Origin: Nioella sp965215655
GTDB lineage: Bacteria > Pseudomonadota > Alphaproteobacteria > Rhodobacterales > Rhodobacteraceae
Direction of reading: 5' to 3'
Length of the DNA: 64,000 nt
Assembly (NCBI RefSeq): GCF_965215655.1
Contig: NZ_OZ244111.1
Location: 1,426,001 to 1,490,000, forward strand
This document shows positions 25,003 through 31,263 of this stretch, in pieces. The position numbers were made by a program, and so were the translations under genes. The notes beneath the pieces were generated by a model. It was not told the DNA's origin, searched no databases, and saw only the letters and a program-made list of their open reading frames with translations. Each line of letters starts with the position of its first letter. Within the stretch, counting starts at the first letter, position 1.

Positions 25003-25607
25003 GTCTTTTCAAAGATATATATGGTGGACTTCAAGTCGATACCCGGCAGGTGTTCCCCGTGTTCCTCAAGGCGCAGAACCAGGTCGGGACGCGCTTTGGT
25101 TGCGGCGACCTTGCGGGCGTAATCCGGGTCGGCCAGGGCTTTGTCATTCAGCGAATAGAGAAGGATCATGCCCGGTTTCAGCGCCTCCACCATCAGGTCG
25201 ATCAGCCCGGGCGGGGCCGCACCATGGCCCAGAACACCGACGCCCGCGATCACATCGTAGTCGCCATCGGGCAGAGCTTCCCCCGGTTCCGTGACCGACA
25301 GCTTGCGATAGATCCCGCGTTTCTTTGCCTCGGCCATCATATCGGCGGAGACATCGACCCCATCAAAGATGGAGAAGCCCGCCTTGGCGAAGGCCACACC
25401 GGACAGCCCGGTGCCACAGCCCACGTCGAGGATCGTCACGTCGGGCGACAGACCCAGACCGGCCAGGGCCTCCGCCGCGCGGCGCGGCAGGGCATAGCCA
25501 TTCTCCGAGATCTCCGCATCATAGCTTGCCGCCCACTCGTCGTAATGGGCTTTGACGTCTGCGGGATCTTTCAGATCATAGGTCGAGTCGAGGAATTTGC
25601 GGGTCAT
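24999..25607 (-). CDS. Class I SAM-dependent methyltransferase
   Basis: A 202-residue enzyme starting MTRKFLDSTYDLKDPADVKA. Motif I is VTILDVGCGTGLSGVAFAKAG near residue 60, followed by GVDVSADMMAEAKKRG and, near motif IV, YDVIAGVGVLGHG. The N-terminal part with WAASYDAEISENGYALP resembles the Williams-Beuren-type methyltransferases, whose substrates are mostly unknown. It overlaps gluQ by the ATGA arrangement, so a tRNA-related role is conceivable, although the sequence does not show it. Confidence 0.87.
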   Translation of the reverse strand: MTRKFLDSTYDLKDPADVKAHYDEWAASYDAEISENGYALPRRAAEALAGLGLSPDVTILDVGCGTGLSGVAFAKAGFSIFDGVDVSADMMAEAKKRGIYRKLSVTEPGEALPDGDYDVIAGVGVLGHGAAPPGLIDLMVEALKPGMILLYSLNDKALADPDYARKVAATKARPDLVLRLEEHGEHLPGIDLKSTIYIFEKT

Positions 25608-25629
25608 GGCGAAAGGCTAGCAGCGCCGC

Positions 25630-26967
25630 TCAGCCCGCGTCCAGCCATTCCTGCCAGGCGGATTTCGCGCGGTCCGTGTAGCCCTTGTAGCGCGCCTTGC
25701 GGTTTCTGCGCCCGCCCTTCAGGTCAATGGGCGGGAACAGCCCGAAATTCACGTTCATGGGCTGGAAGGTCTTGGCCTCGGCCCCGCCGGTGATGTGATG
25801 GATCAGCGCGCCCATGGCGGTGACTTGCGGAACGGGCGGCAGCGTCTGGCCCAGAACTTCGGCAGCGGCGAGACGGCCTGCCAGAAGGCCCATGGCCGCC
25901 GATTCCACGTAACCCTCGACCCCGGTGATCTGGCCCGCGAAGCGGATATGCGGGCGGGAGCGCAGGCGCATCTCGGCGTCCAGCAACGTGGGCGAATTGA
26001 TGAAGGTGTTGCGGTGGATACCGCCCAATCGGGCGAAGCGGGCGTTTTCCAGCCCGGGGATCATGCGGAATACCTCGGTCTGCGCCCCGTATTTCATCTT
26101 GGTCTGGAAGCCCACGATGTTGAACAGCGTCCCCAGTTTGTTGTCGCGGCGCAGCTGCACGACGGCGTGCGCCTTCACGTCCGGCTGGTGCGGGTTGGTC
26201 AGGCCCACGGGTTTCATCGGCCCATGGCGCAGCGTTTCGCGGCCGCGTTCGGCCATGACCTCGATGGGCAGGCAGCCGTCGAAATACTTTGCCGTCTCGC
26301 CCTCGTGGAACTCGGTCTTGTCGGCGGCCAGCAGGGCGTCGATGAAGGCCTCGTAGGTGTCGCGATCCATCGGGCAGTTGAGATAGGCGGTGCGTTCTTC
26401 CTCGGTCTCGCCCTTGTCATAGCGCGATTGCATCCAGGCCTTGGACATGTCGATGCTGTCGGCGTGGACGATGGGAGCGATGGCGTCGAAGAAGGCGAGG
26501 CTGTCCTGCCCGGCTTCCTGCGCGATCGCCGCGGCAAGGGCACCCGAGGTCAGCGGGCCGGTGGCAATGATCGCAGGCCCGTCATCGGGCAGGGCGGTGA
26601 TTTCATTTTCGACCACCCTCACGAGGGGATGGCTGCGCAGCCGGTCGGTGACGGATTGGGCGAAAGGTTCCCTGTCCACTGCCAAAGCGCCGCCCGCGGG
26701 CAGACGATGGCGGTCGGCCATCTCCATGATCAGGCCGCCAGCCGCGCGCATTTCCCAATGCAGAAGGCCGACGGCATTCTGTTCGTCATCATCAGAACGG
26801 AAGGAATTGGAACAGACCATCTCCGCAAGGTTGCCGGTCTGGTGTGCAAAGGTGCCCACATGCGGGCGCATTTCGTGGATGACCACGGGCACGCCAAGAT
26901 TGATCGCTTGCCAGGCGGCTTCGGACCCGGCCATGCCGCCGCCGATGATGTGGATCGCTTTTGTCAT
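25630..26967 (-). CDS. trmFO: Folate-dependent tRNA(uracil-54-C5)-methyltransferase TrmFO
   Basis: TrmFO makes ribothymidine at position 54 of tRNAs, using methylenetetrahydrofolate as carbon source and FAD as reductant. The 445-residue protein opens with MTKAIHIIGGGMAGSEAAW, the FAD dinucleotide loop. EMVCSNSFRSDD near residue 55 holds the conserved cysteine, and GGIHRNTFINSPTLL and FAGQITGVEGYVESAAMG are strongly conserved in the family. The frame extends 12 codons upstream, but the glycine-rich loop is normally at the very start, so ATG 26967 is chosen. Confidence 0.96.
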   Translation of the reverse strand: MTKAIHIIGGGMAGSEAAWQAINLGVPVVIHEMRPHVGTFAHQTGNLAEMVCSNSFRSDDDEQNAVGLLHWEMRAAGGLIMEMADRHRLPAGGALAVDREPFAQSVTDRLRSHPLVRVVENEITALPDDGPAIIATGPLTSGALAAAIAQEAGQDSLAFFDAIAPIVHADSIDMSKAWMQSRYDKGETEEERTAYLNCPMDRDTYEAFIDALLAADKTEFHEGETAKYFDGCLPIEVMAERGRETLRHGPMKPVGLTNPHQPDVKAHAVVQLRRDNKLGTLFNIVGFQTKMKYGAQTEVFRMIPGLENARFARLGGIHRNTFINSPTLLDAEMRLRSRPHIRFAGQITGVEGYVESAAMGLLAGRLAAAEVLGQTLPPVPQVTAMGALIHHITGGAEAKTFQPMNVNFGLFPPIDLKGGRRNRKARYKGYTDRAKSAWQEWLDAG

Positions 26968-27018
26968 GACCGGGGATGTAGGCCAGGGGAGGTGATTTGC
27001 CAAGCCACGCAGTGGCGC

Positions 27019-27411
27019 TCATGCGAGACGCTTCCATCCCATGCGGTACAGCGCAAACTGCCCGCCGCCGCGCAAGACCAGCGGAACAGCGGTTGCGGCG
27101 GCCGCGATGGCCAGCCATGCGCCATACACCGTCTGGATTTCCATGGCATCGAACCAAAGGGTGAGCCCGCAGAGAAGGGCGACCCCAAGCATTGCAACCG
27201 CCCGGCTGCGGATGCCGACGAGAAGCCAGACCGCTGTCGAAAGAATAAGAGCACACAACACAATGATGGCGGTCCATTCCACACCGTGGATCCCGTGCGT
27301 CCCCACGGTCCAGTGCAAGTCGATGACCGCAAGCGCCTCGATCGAGGCTGTTGTCAGCAGGAACGCAGTCAGCATCCTGCACAATAGATGTAGCATCTTC
27401 CCGAATGTCAT
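27019..27411 (-). CDS. DoxX-like small membrane protein (copy A)
   Basis: A 130-residue protein with about four hydrophobic helices (LLTTASIEALAVIDL, WTAIIVLCALILSTAVWLLV, VAMLGVALLCGLTLWFDAM, AIAAAATAVPLVLRGGG). Its C-terminus VPLVLRGGGQFALYRM matches VPLILYGGGRYTLYEV of the protein at 28508, and both resemble the GGGRYSLD ending of DoxX proteins. The role is unknown; DoxX relatives are linked to quinone or oxidative processes in the membrane. It flanks the LysR gene at 27518 on the same strand. ATG 27411 has only a weak ribosome site. Confidence 0.65.
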   Translation of the reverse strand: MTFGKMLHLLCRMLTAFLLTTASIEALAVIDLHWTVGTHGIHGVEWTAIIVLCALILSTAVWLLVGIRSRAVAMLGVALLCGLTLWFDAMEIQTVYGAWLAIAAAATAVPLVLRGGGQFALYRMGWKRLA

Positions 27412-27517
27412 GCCTGTTCTGCCTGTAAGCTCGTTTTTGTTTTATTTAATATTAACCTTTGACCAAAACTATTAAAGCTGAAAGCTTGCAAAAGCATCTT
27501 TGCGAGAATTAAGGGTG

Positions 27518-28372
27518 TTATTCAATATTCAAAAGGATAGTTTGCGACTGTTCGAAAGAAGATACGATCCAGTTCATGGCGTCTATTGCGGACTGGTCTT
27601 TTTTTCTAGAGCTGTGGAATGCCGCCCAAAAATCCACATTGATTGGCTCGATGTCGTCAAACGCAGGTTGAAAGTCCGAATCCCGTTTTGCCAAAAAGGT
27701 TGGAAGCAGCACAGGCAGACCGGTCGATTTGGAGATTCGGAATGCATCGAAGAAGTTCGCTGCACGAAGTGACGGGGGACGCCGGAACAAGGCTCGTGCG
27801 CGGCGCATCGGCTCGAAGTCATCGTGCTTGTCGACCAGCCCGATCCACTCGTCGTTGATATCAAAGGGCGCCCTTCTGTAGGTGTTGAATTCCATGTTTC
27901 CCACGCGGCGGGTGATCAGACTGCCGCGATCTGGTGGGGTGTCCATGATCATAACGTCGACATCACCAAGGCCAGAGCGTGATGTGCGATTGTGAAGTTC
28001 AATCGTGTAGCCTTTGTTTTTAGACAGAAAATCACCAACATTCGCAGACAGGACGCCGCCAAGAACAATGGGAGGCGCCCCGACCCGGATCATGACGGGG
28101 TTTGCGCCTTCGGATTTCAACGAGATCTGATTTCGTTCCGCGCTCAGCTTGCCCTCGAACTCTTCGATCAGAAAAAGCAGGCTTTCCAGGTCCGGATTCG
28201 GCTTCCAGTCACCTGATGTCTTGATGAAAGCTGGTGTGCCCAGTGTCTGGCCAAGGCGTTCGATTCGGCGCGATACAGTTGCCACATTCGCACCAAGATG
28301 GCGGGCCGCCGCAACCATCGTGCCGCTTTTGTGTACAGCGAGAAAAAATTTCAGATCGTCCCAGTTGTCCAT
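27518..28372 (-). CDS. LysR family transcriptional regulator, AT-richer
   Basis: A 284-residue LysR-type regulator. The helix-turn-helix is DDLKFFLAVHKSGTMVAAAR and ATVSRRIERLGQTLG. The effector domain is divergent from typical LysR proteins but has the expected length. Base composition and codon use are clearly more AT-rich than neighbours, pointing to recent acquisition. It lies between two DoxX-like paralogues on the same strand and may control one or both. The upstream gap to 28508 contains a strong terminator. Confidence 0.85.
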   Translation of the reverse strand: MDNWDDLKFFLAVHKSGTMVAAARHLGANVATVSRRIERLGQTLGTPAFIKTSGDWKPNPDLESLLFLIEEFEGKLSAERNQISLKSEGANPVMIRVGAPPIVLGGVLSANVGDFLSKNKGYTIELHNRTSRSGLGDVDVMIMDTPPDRGSLITRRVGNMEFNTYRRAPFDINDEWIGLVDKHDDFEPMRRARALFRRPPSLRAANFFDAFRISKSTGLPVLLPTFLAKRDSDFQPAFDDIEPINVDFWAAFHSSRKKDQSAIDAMNWIVSSFEQSQTILLNIE

Positions 28373-28448
28373 TTTGAGGAACTTCCATTTGTCTCAGCTA
28401 CTCCAGCCGTCCGCTGGCCATTCCCTTTACTAGGGGAAATGACAATGG

Positions 28449-28481
28449 AAAACAGGCAATTGATGATCAATTGCCTGTTTT
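28449..28481. terminator. Bidirectional terminator, 15-bp perfect stem
   Basis: AAAACAGGCAATTGA (28449-28463) pairs perfectly with 28467-28481, leaving a three-base loop. The stem ends in A/T runs on both strands. On the minus strand it ends the DoxX-like gene at 28508 before the LysR gene. Confidence 0.8.
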
Positions 28482-28507
28482 AAATAAAGTGCGATCTGAG
28501 TGATTTG

Positions 28508-28936
28508 TCAAGCGGATTGCGTTTCGCTGTCCTGTGTTCCGCGGTTGATATTGAGCGCCTCATGAACTTCGTAAAGTGTGTAGCGCCCGCCACCATATAG
28601 GATCAAAGGAACCGAGAAGACCGACACCAGGGTGATCTTGACGGCCAATGCGGGATCTCCGTCGGGGTTGGTCATGATTGCGGGCAGAACGAGGAGCGCC
28701 ATAGACATGGCGGCGACCATCGACGTGCGAATACCCAGGATCAGCCAGAAGCTCAGGACGAAGAAGAGCGCGGCCAGTGCGGCAGAGTGGTACTCCAGCC
28801 CCTCCATGCCGCCGACGACCGTCGGGACGTTGCAATCCCTAAGTTGCGGAATCAGGCCGATGGCGGCCTCGATCATGAGAGTCGCCGAGAGGCAGACCCG
28901 GAAGTTCAGGCGGAGCCATTCGGTAAGGTTGTTCAT
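28508..28936 (-). CDS. DoxX-like small membrane protein (copy B)
   Basis: A 142-residue integral membrane protein beginning MNNLTEWLRLNFRVCLSATL with about four helices (ALAALFFVLSFWLILGI, MVAAMSMALLVLPAIM, KITLVSVFSVPLILYGGG). It is a paralogue of the protein at 27019. The tail after GGGRYTLYEV is polar. Function unknown. The start ATG 28936 lies after a purine-rich stretch (GGGACAGAG); longer frames upstream contain charged sequence without a membrane signature. The 329-bp space upstream to 29265 holds only the terminator of the next gene; I see no other gene there. Confidence 0.65.
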   Translation of the reverse strand: MNNLTEWLRLNFRVCLSATLMIEAAIGLIPQLRDCNVPTVVGGMEGLEYHSAALAALFFVLSFWLILGIRTSMVAAMSMALLVLPAIMTNPDGDPALAVKITLVSVFSVPLILYGGGRYTLYEVHEALNINRGTQDSETQSA

Positions 28937-29207
28937 CGTCTCTGTCCCGTTAAGGTTAATTGCTCGATAGTGACAGTCTCTTCGCCAATTGGGGCAGGAC
29001 AAGGCCGCTGAAGGGGAACCTTCTGGGAGATTTATACTCGGCTAGTTCTGCAATGGCTTGGTTGGGTCGGTATTGTTCCCAAAGTGGAAACCAGACCTGA
29101 ACTTTTAGGCAGGTGTCTGCCTTAATTCCCGATGAAGTTGCCGCGAAACATCGGCATTGTTTATCGGTCTTGAAGGACGGACCGGGATGGCGTCGAGCCA
29201 TGATAAA

Positions 29208-29239
29208 GCGCCGCGCCCCCATTTCGGAGAGCGCGGCGC
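29208..29239 (-). terminator. Terminator of the gene at 29266
   Basis: GCGCCGCGC (29208-29216) pairs with 29231-29239. On the minus strand the stem is followed by TTTATC, so it fits termination of the membrane protein gene that ends at 29266. Confidence 0.65.
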
Positions 29240-29265
29240 CCGGGCACACCCGCTGGAGCAGGGCG

Positions 29266-29865
29266 TTAACCAGTTGCTGTGAGCTCGGTAAAGATGTTGT
29301 CAATCGGATCGGGAAGATTCGCGGCCAGCTTGCGACGGCTGACGAAGGCCACGCCCGGCGCGATTGTGGGCAGGGCGGGCTGCGGCGCCGCGGGCGTCAC
29401 TGCCGCTGGACGCGGCCGGTGCGGATGATCGACCGGAGCCACCCGGCGCGGCGTCACCTTGCGGCGAATGGCGCTGCGCATCCGGTGATCACGCGGGGCG
29501 TTTTCCGCATAGGTCAGCATCAGGGCCGCGATCAGCACGAGATCGCGCCAGAAGGTACCCAGTTCGTCCGCAACGCCTAGTTCGATCATCTGCAGGTAGC
29601 TTGCAAAGAGCGTCATCAACCCAAGCACCAGCGCGGCGGGGCGCATGTAGAGGCCGATCATGACAAGGAAGGCGAGGGCAAAGACCATCATGGCCGCCAA
29701 TGGCTCGGCCACATGGGAGGGCAACACTTGCTCGGCGAGGATGGTCAGATTGGTGCCGGGGATCAGGTTAAGCCCGACGGCGAGAAAGTAAGAGGCGATG
29801 ACGATCCGCAGCAAGTTCTGGGCGGTGGCATTCAGCGTGATGCGTTCGGCGCTCGGGTTGGTCAT
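29266..29865 (-). CDS. DoxX-like membrane protein with Pro/Arg-rich tail
   Basis: A 199-residue protein. Residues about 12-125 contain four hydrophobic helices, including NLLRIVIASYFLAVGLNLIP, AAMMVFALAFLVMIGLYMRP and FWRDLVLIAALMLTYA, a DoxX-like arrangement. The C-terminal 75 residues are basic and proline-rich (RRKVTPRRVAPVDHPHRPRP) and probably cytoplasmic. No specific function recognised. It starts at ATG 29865; a much longer frame extends upstream but overlaps the DoxX gene at 30108 and reads as shadow sequence. It lies in a run of four DoxX-like genes. Confidence 0.65.
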   Translation of the reverse strand: MTNPSAERITLNATAQNLLRIVIASYFLAVGLNLIPGTNLTILAEQVLPSHVAEPLAAMMVFALAFLVMIGLYMRPAALVLGLMTLFASYLQMIELGVADELGTFWRDLVLIAALMLTYAENAPRDHRMRSAIRRKVTPRRVAPVDHPHRPRPAAVTPAAPQPALPTIAPGVAFVSRRKLAANLPDPIDNIFTELTATG

Positions 29866-30054
29866 GACCAATGTCTTCTCTGCTTGGCAGCCTTGCAGAC
29901 TGGTAGTCGCCCCCCGGCGTTTTGCCCCAGTGAGACCAATCTGGGTCCGAAATCTGGCGGTTTTATTATGGATTTGAGGAAAAGGCGGTGCATTCGCGGG
30001 GCGGGGCGGGGGCGGAAAGATGGCTAGACTGTGTTCAGGCCCCGGAAAACGCAA

Positions 30055-30082
30055 CCGCCGCTTGCAAACGGGCAAGCGGCGG
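30055..30082 (-). terminator. Terminator of the DoxX gene
   Basis: CCGCCGCTTGC (30055-30065) pairs perfectly with 30072-30082. On the minus strand it is followed by TTGCGTTTT. It lies 25 bp past the DoxX stop. The rest of the 29866-30107 gap shows no gene. Confidence 0.65.
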
Positions 30083-30107
30083 GCGTTGTTAACCTTTGTG
30101 GCGAGTG

Positions 30108-30506
30108 TCAGGCCGCGGCGGGCCGACCAAGGCGATTGTCCAGCGACAGCGCCCCGGCCCCATGGGCTGCGATCACCAGATAGCCGCCTGCCATGGCAAG
30201 GTTTTTCAGGAACATGATCTGCTGCATCTGGTTGCCCATATCGAAGTGATAAAGAAAGGCCGTGACGATCGAGAATGCGGCGAGCGTCAGGGCGACGGGC
30301 CGGGTCATGAAGCCGACCAGCAGGGCCAGACCGGCAAGGATCTCGAATAGAACGGCAGGCCAGGCCAGGATGGCGGGGATGCCGCCAGAGGCCATGTAAC
30401 CGGCAAAGCCCTGAACATCGCCCAGTTTGCCGAAGCCGGCGACGACGAAGATCAGGGCCATCAGAATGCGGCCAGCGGGGAGGGCGTAGGTTTGAAGTGT
30501 GGACAT
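30108..30506 (-). CDS. DoxX family membrane protein
   Basis: A 132-residue protein starting MSTLQTYALPAGRILMALIF with four predicted helices. The sequence AGFGKLGDVQGFAGYMASGGIP is the DoxX/SURF4 signature after the first helix, followed by ILAGLALLVGFMTRPVALTL. Members occur in many bacteria as membrane components tied to redox or respiration, mostly uncharacterised. AAAGGAG precedes the start at good spacing. A frame extension of 19 codons upstream is rejected because the DoxX family starts here. Confidence 0.88.
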   Translation of the reverse strand: MSTLQTYALPAGRILMALIFVVAGFGKLGDVQGFAGYMASGGIPAILAWPAVLFEILAGLALLVGFMTRPVALTLAAFSIVTAFLYHFDMGNQMQQIMFLKNLAMAGGYLVIAAHGAGALSLDNRLGRPAAA

Positions 30507-30634
30507 TTGGGAACTCCTTTGAGGGACGGGTTTGCGCTGCGGCGCAGCATCTGCCGGCGTCATGCCTCATAGAGGGCGTGTTTCTCAATGCACCAAACTG
30601 CGCGAATACGCGCCCGTTCTGTGTGAAATTGCAC

Positions 30635-31021
30635 CTATTTGGGCGCGATCAGATCCCACCGGTTGCCATAGAGGTCGTGGAAGACGGCGACAGTCCCGTA
30701 AGGTTCATGTCGTGGCTCTTCCTCAAACCTCACACCAGCGGCCAGCATCCGCGCGCGGCTGACGTCGAAATCATCCGTGTGAAGGAAATACCCGACGCGC
30801 CCGCCCGCATGGTTGCCGATTGCGCCGGCTTGGCCGTCCACCGCCCGCGCGATCAGGAATTGGGTCATCGCGTCAGCATCCGAGGCCATGCGCACCCATC
30901 TCTTGCCGCCGCCCAGATCGGTATCTTCCAGAAGCTGCCAATCCAGCGCCCTCCGGAACCAGTCGATCGCCTCGTCATAATCTCGGGCCAGAAAGGCCAC
31001 CAGCGCCAGCCGATTGGTCAC
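30635..31021 (-). CDS. VOC (glyoxalase/dioxygenase superfamily) protein
   Basis: A 128-residue protein of the vicinal oxygen chelate fold. The start NRLALVAFLARDYDEAIDWF and the second half GRVGYFLHTDDFDVSRARML form the paired beta-alpha-beta-beta-beta modules, ending EPYGTVAVFHDLYGNRWDLI. Metal ligands are less clear than in true glyoxalase I, though H- and E-type positions are present (FHDLYGNRWDL). Reaction unknown. It overlaps the small coiled-coil gene upstream by 4 bp and so follows gyrA in a likely operon. Confidence 0.87.
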   Translation of the reverse strand: MTNRLALVAFLARDYDEAIDWFRRALDWQLLEDTDLGGGKRWVRMASDADAMTQFLIARAVDGQAGAIGNHAGGRVGYFLHTDDFDVSRARMLAAGVRFEEEPRHEPYGTVAVFHDLYGNRWDLIAPK

Positions 31022-31263
31022 GTCTTGCGTTCCAGCGCCGTGGCGATGCGGTCCAGCAGGGCGTTCTGATCGCGCAGAAGGGCATTATGCGCCTCCTGCT
31101 GTTCGATCTGCCGGTTCTGATTGGTGGTCACCTTCTCGGTTTCCGCCGTGTGACGCGCCAGATAGTCCTGATACCGGCCCGACTGGTAGCGGGCCAGCAA
31201 CGCCATGGCCAGAATGACCGCCCCCCCGAACAGGAAGAGCGGGATCCAGTCATTCAACGGCAT
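31018..31263 (-). CDS. Small membrane protein with coiled-coil tail
   Basis: An 81-residue protein with one helix at the N-terminus (WIPLFLFGGAVILAMALLA) followed by a charged, Gln/Asn/Glu-rich helical segment (QNRQIEQQEAHNALLRDQNA) that should form a coiled coil in the cytoplasm or periplasm. No family name recognised. Its start lies 14 bp inside the 3' end of gyrA, so it is translationally coupled to gyrase subunit A, and it overlaps the VOC gene downstream. The context gives no functional clue. Confidence 0.65.
   Translation of the reverse strand: MPLNDWIPLFLFGGAVILAMALLARYQSGRYQDYLARHTAETEKVTTNQNRQIEQQEAHNALLRDQNALLDRIATALERKT

Noticed and set aside
29266..30588. A 440-codon version of the DoxX-like protein
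   Set aside because: The upstream 240 codons overlap the DoxX gene at 30108 and read as Pro/Arg-rich shadow; ATG 29865 starts the membrane domain.
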